Part shown: piece after piece, positions 32,401-38,190 of the stretch
Layout: every line of letters starts with the position of its first letter
Numbering within the stretch: the stretch's first letter is position 1
NCBI GenBank assembly: GCA_964594065.1
Contig: CAZQKX010000036.1
Location: 1-38,190 of the forward strand
Source: 4572-13 sp964594065
GTDB taxonomy: Bacteria; Planctomycetota; Phycisphaerae; Sedimentisphaerales; Anaerohalosphaeraceae
DNA length: 38,190 bases
Direction: 5' to 3'
Program-made: the position numbers and the translations under genes
The notes under the pieces: model-generated
The model's database searches: none
What the model saw: only the letters and a program-made list of their open reading frames with translations
Told to the model about the DNA's origin: nothing

Positions 32401-35305
32401 AGGTCGAATGGGTTTTAATATCAGAATGAACGCTGACAGACGCTTTCGGGGTATCCATGATGTGATTACCCTTCGAAAGTATTCCAAAACTGAAATCCCG
32501 CTGAAACACATGGCGACTAGGGCTGGTGGTATTCCCAGCATGTACGATGATATGATTGTTCTGACAAGGCCGGACGGGATCGCTGTAAATGGAGACACAA
32601 GCGGTCTTAATATCGATGGCATTGTGGCCATGTCAATGGCGCGCTATGGGGATGTGTTCCTTGATTCACAATACGAAGATGGATCGGACGGAATCAAATT
32701 TAAGTTAATGGGCCAACGTGTTTTACAGACGACAGATGATGGTACACCTGAAGGACTTAAGCTGTTTCAACCTATCGGTTGGAATAGTAGTTTTGATATT
32801 CAAAATCTTGGCGATGACAAAGAGCAGTATCGATGGTCAATAAAGATCGCTAATAATCTTGCAAGAGATGATTATTCCCCCTTGGTCGAGATGGCTAAAG
32901 GCTGGAGTTTAAACGGTTCGGCCTTGAGGCAGTCGGCTGAAGCGACGATGGATGTCGATGAGTGGATGAGAAAATATTCTTTTCAGTCTCTTTGCGGTAT
33001 CAATGATGTTTATAATGGTTCTCTAGGCTATACCCAGCCTCATAATCTCGTGATGTACTGCAGGCCATCAGATAATAAAATGGTCGCCATGATGTGGGAT
33101 TGGGATAACAATGCGATCAGCTATAGCCAGAATACTTCTGCGCCATTATGGGGTCCTGACAATCTCACGAAGATTATCACGCTGCCCGGTATCAAACGCG
33201 CGTATTACGGTCATTTGAAGGATTGGGTCGACTCGGTTTTCAATACGGCTTATATGACTGACTGGATTAACCATTACGATTCAGTGTCAGGGGATAATTG
33301 GTCCGCTTTTCTAACGTATGTTACTAACCGTTCAAATTATGTATTGTCTCAACTGCCGAGTTCGATTGCATTTGAAATTACTTCCAATGGAGGCAGTGAT
33401 TTCTCTGTGGATGATGATGCCGCTGTGTTGGAAGGCAGGGGTTGGATCGATGTTCATACGATGTATTTGGCTGGCAGTGACGAACCACTTAATGTGACGT
33501 GGATCGATGATGAAACATGGCAGACGACAGTTCCATTGGAGCCGGGCGTCAATGCGTTGACAATTGAAGCGTATAACTTCAGAAAGCAACTGGTCGGCTC
33601 TGATAGCATCAATGTCACCAGCACCGTCAGCCAGCGGCCTTTGCGTGAAAACCTGAGAGTCACTGAACTCATGTATAATCCTTTGGGAGGAACCAGTTAT
33701 GAATTTATCGAGCTTCAAAATGTTGGTTCGTCACCATTGGATATCAGTGAACTTGATTTGATAGAGCTTGACGGCGAAGGCGTGGTTTTCGATTTTGCAG
33801 TCGGCACCGTTACCCAACTGAATCCAGGACAATATGTATTGGTTGTTGAAGACCTTGCCGCCTTCTCATCTCGTTATAATACGGTTTCGATGACGATTGC
33901 GGGGCAGTATTCCGGCAAGTTTGCCAATGATGGAGAAAAGATATATTTACGAGGCAAGTGGAATTCAGAAATCATCAGCTTTGAATACAATGACAGTTAT
34001 GGCTGGCCGATAGCTGCCGATGGGCCGGGCCATTCGCTGGTGCCTGCAGCTTCAGCTCAGGACGATCAATCCAATGGCTCACTTTTCTGGTCCGGCCATT
34101 GGCGAGCCAGTACGTATATGCACGGTTCACCGGGGCAGGCCGACCCTGAGGTTCAGTCGTTGTTGATCAATGAGTTTGCCGCTCATACCGATTTCAGTCA
34201 TCCCTCATATCCCCTGTATGACTCAAATGACTGGATAGAACTGTATAATCCAACCGGTTCACTCATCACGATCAGTGCCGGCCAGTGGTATCTAAGTGAT
34301 GACCCGGACGATTTACGAAAATGGTCAATCCCTTCAATGACGATTCCAGCTGGCTTTTATGCCGCATTTGATGAAATAACAGGCTTTCATAATCCAATTA
34401 CCAGCGGCTTTGGGCTTGACAAGGCGGGTGAGCAGATCATTCTATCCTGTTTACCGGGCAATTCCAATGATCGCATTGTGGATGCTTATAAGTTTTCCGG
34501 CCAGGAAAATGGTCGATCTCGGGGCAGATATCCCGATGGAGCCCAATACTGGTACACGATGAGTCCTACGTGGGCAGCGGCAAACTTGAACCAGGTTGAA
34601 GATCTCATCATCAGTGAGATCATGTACAATCCATTGGCATTGAATACGGAATATGTTGAAATATACAACCCCACGGATCAAACGATTGCTTTGTGGGACA
34701 GTCTGACTGCAGAAGGATGGCGATTAAGCGGTGGTGTGGATTTTGATTTTTCTTCCGGTACTATTCTGGGTCCTGGTGAGTCACTTTTAGTAGTCGGCTT
34801 TGTTCCGGATACGACCAATATTCAAAACTTCGAGAGTGTTTATGGTTCGACAACTGCTCAGATCATGGGGCCATTTGTGAATAGTACGCTGTCTGATACA
34901 GGTGAAAGAATTGCTTTACAACGTCCGATTGAGGCCGATCCGCCGGCGACAGATATTATTTGGGCAGTTGTCGACGAAGTTGATTACTTTGACGGCTCGC
35001 CATGGGCTGTTGAAGCAGATGGCGCAGGCCAATCACTTCAGCGAAAGAACTCTTCTGTCTGTGGCAATGACCCTTCAAATTGGAAGGGCGATCTGCCGTC
35101 ACCGGGCCATAAGAACAGACACCCGGCTGACTTTGATTATGACGATGAGATAAACATGCTGGATTTTCAGCAGCTTTCACTTTTCTGGGGGATTAATTGG
35201 ACGGATGAAAACTGGGATCCCAAATATAATCTCACTGATGATAATGAAGAAATGATCGATATATATGACTTGATCGTTTTTGCGCAATATTGGCTTGAAA
35301 ACTAA
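29465..35305 (+). CDS. Giant lamin-tail / CotH-kinase-like surface protein with dockerin-like end
   Basis: A 1946-aa exported protein. ATG 29465 has GGGGGTGG 6 nt upstream; earlier in-frame starts at 29408 and 29420 lack an RBS. After the signal peptide come lamin-tail-type domains recognisable by (N/S/T)-E-(I/L)-M-Y and a W-x-E-L-Y-N-like motif: about 25-140, 190-290, 307-650, 1396-1560, 1565-1710 and 1713-1870. The third is split: its N-E-I-M-Y-H strand and E-W-I-E-L-Y-N are separated by ~180 residues that look like an inserted galactose-binding sandwich. The centre (~922-1290) is CotH-like (R-L-K-G-S-M-W, M-M-W-D-W-D-N-N), the fold of a secreted atypical protein kinase. The C-terminus (~1886-1945) has two dockerin-like calcium loops. 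Likely a cell-surface scaffold; kinase activity is unproven. Confidence 0.8.
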   Translation: MLQCKQYLCIILFVCLSVVGYCDSVVVFNEIMYHPATDEANLEWVELYNQMSVNVDLSQWSIRGGIDYDFPVGTVIAANQYLVIAINPSALLAQTGYNGALGPFTGRLANSQETIRLRNKDKRIMDEMEYDDSYPWPVAPDGSGVSLSKIRKYSASTDPESWHWSTQIDGTPGADNFPTGIDSTELVFNEVTSYAAMPFWLEIYNAGTSQINLQNYVIQGDSGNQYTLPSFNLQPNAYTSFNASQLGFPPALGEKLYLYKPTMTSVADSARVRDRLVGRTLDDPAGRWHYPQTGTQAAANNFDFHDEIVINEIMYHHIPQYEVLPDGSSAETETIVPWNWNWKYDQSGNDLGTAWKEISYADGSWPSGPGALGYETSLLPEPIRTTLNLNGQITFYFRTTFNFDGDVQNTQLKMTTLIDDGAIFYLNGVEVYRQNMPADPINYMTAASSAVSNAALSGLISIPSQSLQSGENVLAVEVHQLLSSSSDVVFGMELQVAVIPVGVEYAENDQEWIELYNRSGGTIDLSGWAFDEGVEYTFAAGTTMNVGEYLVIAKDSAALGSTYPSTRIVGDYEGRLNNKEERIVLLDNQGNIADQVCYYDDKPWPHFADGGGSSLELRDPDADNNRPEAWSASQEQQSWQHYTYTGVAAQPVFEPTINFHEFILGLLDSGEVLLDNISVIENPQTMAYELIQNGTFESDTIGQLPDKWRIQGTHDRSKVVADPDDGSNKVLHLIADGPKHYLSNHGETTLADDRTVVNGRTYTISFDARRIAGSPQLHTELYYCDVPKTTILDIPALHGTCGYQNYCYESNIGPTFTNLRHSPVIPQSNQTVTVDVKAEDPDTISWLKLWHGVDGTSWSSLSMTHLGQGLYRATVPARSDGTVVQFYVEGQDTQSAVSYYPAEGAGSRALYQVDNGYSVDPIRQNIRFIMTSDDTDFLCLNTNVMSNNRIGTTVIYNADEVFYDAGIRLKGSMWSRLNKGRMGFNIRMNADRRFRGIHDVITLRKYSKTEIPLKHMATRAGGIPSMYDDMIVLTRPDGIAVNGDTSGLNIDGIVAMSMARYGDVFLDSQYEDGSDGIKFKLMGQRVLQTTDDGTPEGLKLFQPIGWNSSFDIQNLGDDKEQYRWSIKIANNLARDDYSPLVEMAKGWSLNGSALRQSAEATMDVDEWMRKYSFQSLCGINDVYNGSLGYTQPHNLVMYCRPSDNKMVAMMWDWDNNAISYSQNTSAPLWGPDNLTKIITLPGIKRAYYGHLKDWVDSVFNTAYMTDWINHYDSVSGDNWSAFLTYVTNRSNYVLSQLPSSIAFEITSNGGSDFSVDDDAAVLEGRGWIDVHTMYLAGSDEPLNVTWIDDETWQTTVPLEPGVNALTIEAYNFRKQLVGSDSINVTSTVSQRPLRENLRVTELMYNPLGGTSYEFIELQNVGSSPLDISELDLIELDGEGVVFDFAVGTVTQLNPGQYVLVVEDLAAFSSRYNTVSMTIAGQYSGKFANDGEKIYLRGKWNSEIISFEYNDSYGWPIAADGPGHSLVPAASAQDDQSNGSLFWSGHWRASTYMHGSPGQADPEVQSLLINEFAAHTDFSHPSYPLYDSNDWIELYNPTGSLITISAGQWYLSDDPDDLRKWSIPSMTIPAGFYAAFDEITGFHNPITSGFGLDKAGEQIILSCLPGNSNDRIVDAYKFSGQENGRSRGRYPDGAQYWYTMSPTWAAANLNQVEDLIISEIMYNPLALNTEYVEIYNPTDQTIALWDSLTAEGWRLSGGVDFDFSSGTILGPGESLLVVGFVPDTTNIQNFESVYGSTTAQIMGPFVNSTLSDTGERIALQRPIEADPPATDIIWAVVDEVDYFDGSPWAVEADGAGQSLQRKNSSVCGNDPSNWKGDLPSPGHKNRHPADFDYDDEINMLDFQQLSLFWGINWTDENWDPKYNLTDDNEEMIDIYDLIVFAQYWLEN

Positions 35306-35695
35306 GGCAAAAAGAGGATCAAATTTAAAATCCGACACAGGTAATCATCGATCATGACGCGCTTTAAGCGACAAAAATTTTTACCGAGCATGCCGATTTG
35401 CCCCACCTCTTGCAGATATTTTTGGCTGACAAGGAAAATTCAGCTCTGTCGACGTTTTCAGTACTGGTAAAGTTGTTTCATCAGAAAACTTAAATATAGC
35501 CAAGCCCCATCTTAATTTAAGCCATTGCGATTAAGCCTCAAAATTTAATAAAATTCTTTTAAAATTAAATAATTTTTTTCATCCAATTATTTCGATTAAT
35601 GCCTCTATATTAAAGTGTAAAGTGCACCAAGTCGATGAGAGAGTGTATATTTAGCGTCAGGATGTCTCGGGTATGTGTCTACTTTATAGGTACTT
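35306..35695. other. 390-nt AT-rich intergenic region before second sigma factor
   Basis: No open frame related to neighbours, no remnant of the propeller or hydrolase genes and no strong hairpin were found here. AT content rises sharply around 35490-35600, which would suit a promoter region for the sigma/FecR pair, but no -35/-10 pair is convincing. It separates the polysaccharide genes from the second signalling module. Confidence 0.5.
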
Positions 35696-36223
35696 ATGAC
35701 GTATTCTGAAAAATTGAATTTCATTGAGCTTTATTCAAGAGAACAAAAGAAGATATTTTTGTTCATCATAAGTATGGTCCATCGCCATACGGATGCAGAA
35801 GATATCATGCAGCAAACGGCATCTGAAATGTGGAGGATGTTTGACCGTTTTGAAGAAGGCACTAATTTCGCAGCTTGGGGCATGGCCATTGCGAGATATA
35901 AAATCCTTGATTATCGAAAACAACAGAATAAAAAGAGACTGTTCCTGAGCAATGAAGTCTACGATAACGTTTTAAAAGAGTTGAAAACGCTTGAAAGCAA
36001 TTCAGATCAACGGATAAATGCATTAAAGGGGTGCCTGAAGAAACTTAAGCAATCGGATCATCAGCTGCTGTCGCTGCATTATGAAGATGGTTTCAGTTAC
36101 AAACAAATAGCAGAGAAATTCGATCTGTCAAAAAGCGGTATTTACAAGGTGATGGCGAGAATTCACGTTCAACTGCAGAAATGTGTACGAAGGACTCTTT
36201 TGGTTTGGGAGGCAAGTGGATAA
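35696..36223 (+). CDS. ECF-like RNA polymerase sigma factor (second)
   Basis: A complete 175-aa sigma-70 family factor and paralogue of the one at the left edge. ATG 35696 is fixed by an in-frame TAG at 35687; the RBS is weak (TAGGT). Region 2 spans about 10-80 (M-V-H-R-H-T-D-A-E-D-I-M-Q-Q-T, then T-N-F-A-A-W-G) and region 4 about 110-165, with a helix-turn-helix L-H-Y-E-D-G-F-S-Y-K-Q-I-A-E-K-F-D-L-S-K. The two sigma factors differ most in the recognition helix region (S-K-S-G-I-Y-K here, R-P-V-Q-G-L-Y-K at the left), so they may read different promoters. It overlaps the next gene by 8 nt. Confidence 0.92.
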   Translation: MTYSEKLNFIELYSREQKKIFLFIISMVHRHTDAEDIMQQTASEMWRMFDRFEEGTNFAAWGMAIARYKILDYRKQQNKKRLFLSNEVYDNVLKELKTLESNSDQRINALKGCLKKLKQSDHQLLSLHYEDGFSYKQIAEKFDLSKSGIYKVMARIHVQLQKCVRRTLLVWEASG

Positions 36224-37931
36224 CTTTCGCAAACAATATGATTTTGAAGAGTTGGTTCTTTTAGCTTTACAGGGCGAAATTGATCAATCCCGGTTGGAGC
36301 GGCTTGATTCCATCTTAAAGTCGGACCCGAAGAAAGTACGCACGTATGTAGAGTTGATGAGTATCTATACTGAATTGTCGATTTCAGGAAGTGTTGAAAT
36401 TCCTGCTGACATCCAAGACAATAATGTGCTTGTTTATGATGAGTTGATGAACCAATTGGCGGAAGAAGAGAACAAGGCTCCGTCTGTCGAAATACCCCAG
36501 GAAGAAGTGCCCAAGAGGGAACTGATTCAAAAAGTCGTCTACAAGAAAGCACCTTATAAGTTCCCCACAACCTCGGTTGTGACGGCAATTATTTCCGTTG
36601 CGGCAGTTTTGCTGGTGGTTCTTTATGTGCAATTCAGGCCCAGTAATTCAATCCCGGTCGCAACCCTCACAGATATGATCGGTGCCGAATGGATGGGTGA
36701 AACCGAGGAAATCTTTCCAGGTCAACGTTTATACTCCCGTGAACCGTTGGTTCTTGAGACAGGAGTTGTTAAAATAGAAATGGACTATGGGGCGCAGGCT
36801 GTTATTGAAGGCCCGGCTGAAATCGAATTGTTATCGGAAAGCCAGATGAATCTGTTCTCCGGCCGGCTATATGTCAGGGTTCCAAAACACGCCAGTGGTT
36901 TCATTGTTGATACGCCGACGGCCAGAATTGTCGACCTCGGCACCGAATTCGGGATCAACGTCAGTTTGCAGGGGACCAGCGAAGTTCACATGATGAAAGG
37001 GCAGGCATCGCTAATCCCCGGTTCGAGTATGCAGCGGCAAAAAGGCTTTAATCTTGTTGCCGGACAAGCCAGGAATATAAAATCCGATGGACAGGCAGAC
37101 GACATTGGGATCGACAAAACAGCATTTGTACAGGATATCAACTCGAAATCAAATTTCATCTGGCGGGGGCAGGGCCATGTTGGTGTAGCGGATATTGCAG
37201 GCGGCGGTAATGGTTTTGGAACCGGTAAGATTAGCCATGGTGTTTATATTACTGATGGTAAAATCGCGCAGTATAATTATGATATCAGCTTCGGCGGAAG
37301 AGTGGAACATGATAGTTTATTCTTCCACAAGGTCCCGGACAGTCCGTTTATTGATGGCGTTTTTCTGCCTGACGGCGGACTCGGTGATGTTGTCATCAGT
37401 TCACAGGGACATGTTTTCAAGGATTGTCCGAATACAAGCGGGGTTACGAACAGACCCGCCCTGAACGGCGGAGATAAAATCTTTTTAGAGACAACAATAG
37501 GGATACCGAAAGAGGAAAAACAGGTTTATCCGATGATGATTCAGGGCAAACTTTGCGGCACAAAAGAGTATCCTGCATTATGTATGGTCAGTAACGCGGG
37601 GCTCACGTTTGATCTGCAGAAGATCAACGACTCCCTCCCGTCTCGGCATGTAACCGCGTTTAAAGCCGAATCGGCTTTTTCTTCAAATATTAATCCGGAT
37701 GTTGCGAAGGCAAGTGTTTATGTTCTGGTGGATGGAAAAGTTCGATACGCCAATAAGAATGTTTCGGTACAGCCTGAAAACATACATATTCCGATCCAAA
37801 AAGGGGACCGCTTCCTGACGCTTATTACAACGGATAACGGACAGGTTCACTGTGACTGGGTGCTCTACGGCAGACCCCGTCTTGAGCTGGAATATGCTGC
37901 GATCGATACATCTGATATATCGGTCAATTAA
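36216..37931 (+). CDS. FecR-domain transmembrane regulator (second)
   Basis: A 571-aa partner of the preceding sigma factor. GTG 36216 (GGGAGG just upstream) gives an N-terminus V-D-N-F-R-K-Q-Y-D-F-E-E-L-V-L aligning with M-N-D-F-D-T-Y-K-L-S-E-L-I-L of the first regulator; the GTG at 36183 would add an unaligned extension. Layout: cytoplasmic part (1-115), conserved R-E-L-I-Q-K-V before the membrane segment (~119-140), then FecR domain with D-Y-G-A-Q-A-V-I-E-G-P-A-E-I and V-D-L-G-T-E-F-G-I-N-V. Unlike the first regulator, the C-terminal ~260 residues are an NPCBM-like beta-rich domain ending L-I-T-T-D-N-G-Q-V-H-C-D-W-V-L-Y-G-R-P. The conserved inner half with a swapped outer half is what would be expected of two sensors for different ligands. 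Confidence 0.85.
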   Translation: MDNFRKQYDFEELVLLALQGEIDQSRLERLDSILKSDPKKVRTYVELMSIYTELSISGSVEIPADIQDNNVLVYDELMNQLAEEENKAPSVEIPQEEVPKRELIQKVVYKKAPYKFPTTSVVTAIISVAAVLLVVLYVQFRPSNSIPVATLTDMIGAEWMGETEEIFPGQRLYSREPLVLETGVVKIEMDYGAQAVIEGPAEIELLSESQMNLFSGRLYVRVPKHASGFIVDTPTARIVDLGTEFGINVSLQGTSEVHMMKGQASLIPGSSMQRQKGFNLVAGQARNIKSDGQADDIGIDKTAFVQDINSKSNFIWRGQGHVGVADIAGGGNGFGTGKISHGVYITDGKIAQYNYDISFGGRVEHDSLFFHKVPDSPFIDGVFLPDGGLGDVVISSQGHVFKDCPNTSGVTNRPALNGGDKIFLETTIGIPKEEKQVYPMMIQGKLCGTKEYPALCMVSNAGLTFDLQKINDSLPSRHVTAFKAESAFSSNINPDVAKASVYVLVDGKVRYANKNVSVQPENIHIPIQKGDRFLTLITTDNGQVHCDWVLYGRPRLELEYAAIDTSDISVN

Positions 37932-38114
37932 TTAATATATCGGCATTTTTAAAATTTAATAGAGTGGACCGTTATTCTGTAGGAAGGTCCGGAAAGGGGA
38001 ATCTGGAAAACCGAATACGTTTCTATGAAGTGTGTGTGGTAGTGTGTGTGAATTATTTTTAGTGTTGAAGAGGGTTAAATGAAAAGTTTATTATTATTTG
38101 GAAAGGGTGGAAAG
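37932..38114 (+). promoter_or_regulatory. Leader of the truncated terminal gene
   Basis: This gap mirrors the one after the first FecR gene. It has a small stem (GGACC at 37966-37970 region pairing with GGTCC about 20 nt later) and a GTGTGTGTG-rich tract (about 38030-38050), echoing GTGTGTGTAATT in the leader at 2203-2340. Function is unknown; a shared leader or promoter for sigma/FecR-controlled genes is possible. Confidence 0.3.
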
Positions 38115-38190
38115 ATGAAAAGAAAGTTAATAGTAATTGTAATGGCTTTGCTCCTCGTTGGAGCAGCACAGGCGACCATCATTGGTGGCG
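38115..38190 (+). CDS. Secreted protein, N-terminus only (probable PEP-CTERM-type), 3' end outside window
   Basis: Only 25 codons are visible: M-K-R-K-L-I-V-I-V-M-A-L-L-L-V-G-A-A-Q-A then T-I-I-G-G. The signal peptide is nearly that of the PEP-CTERM protein at 2341 (M-K-R-L-L-C-L-M-V-V-V-L-L-V-G-A-A-N-A), including a matching DNA run around GCTCCTCGTTGGAGC. An in-frame ATG at 38079 would add 12 residues. The position after a sigma/FecR pair repeats the gene order at the left end. The remainder cannot be judged. Confidence 0.7.
   Translation, partial: MKRKLIVIVMALLLVGAAQATIIGG

Noticed and set aside
1..38190. Search by eye for CRISPR arrays, tRNA genes, insertion sequences and phage genes.
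   Set aside because: No regularly spaced repeats, cloverleaf-like sequences, transposase motifs or terminal inverted repeats were found. The repeats present are coding-domain duplications.

Overview
The window looks like chromosomal DNA of a Planctomycetota bacterium, most likely class Phycisphaerae (Sedimentisphaerales-like). I base this on family signatures alone: sigma factor/FecR-domain gene pairs, a PEP-CTERM protein, dockerin-like tails of the form D-x-D-x-D-x-x-V-D-L-x-D-F-A-x-F-A-x-x-W-L, lamin-tail/CotH giant proteins, and a pseudopilin. All recognisable genes are on the + strand. I see no tRNA, rRNA, CRISPR array or insertion sequence.

Layout. (1) 1-4.9 kb: an ECF-like sigma factor cut by the left edge, its overlapping FecR-type membrane regulator, and two tandem secreted proteins that share a ~205-residue domain starting F-D-D-F-D-G-G. 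One ends in PEP-CTERM, the other in Calx-beta-like repeats plus a dockerin-like tail. (2) 5.0-11.5 kb: the first member of a secreted beta-propeller-like family with a discoidin-like tail, a pseudopilin, and a 1245-aa beta-helix protein (GH141-like) bracketed by two more FDDFDGG domains. (3) 11.7-16.6 kb: a sugar/H+ symporter, a putative TIM-barrel glycosidase, a UroD-fold protein, and a decayed 3' copy of the glycosidase gene. (4) 16.6-29.4 kb: five more propeller genes (six modules, one protein carrying two), interrupted by a convincing GH67 alpha-glucuronidase and followed by a Tat-exported Gfo/Idh/MocA (GH109-like) protein. Two further gene remnants lie here. (5) 29.5-35.3 kb: a 1946-aa lamin-tail/CotH/dockerin surface protein. 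(6) 35.7 kb to the right edge: a second sigma/FecR pair followed by the start of another secreted protein whose signal peptide resembles the one in region 1.

Interpretation. This reads as a polysaccharide-utilisation locus for a (methyl)glucuronic-acid-containing glycan, bracketed by two cell-surface-signalling modules. The expected flow is: extracytoplasmic propellers, the beta-helix protein and the TIM-barrel protein cut the polymer; GH67 removes alpha-1,2-linked glucuronic acid; the symporter imports sugars. The UroD-fold protein might take part in methyl-group removal, which is speculative. The best candidate for something undescribed is the propeller family: seven modules plus one remnant, all sharing strict acidic motifs, with no family I can name with certainty. 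The locus has clearly been reshaped by duplication and deletion, as three remnants outside intact genes show.
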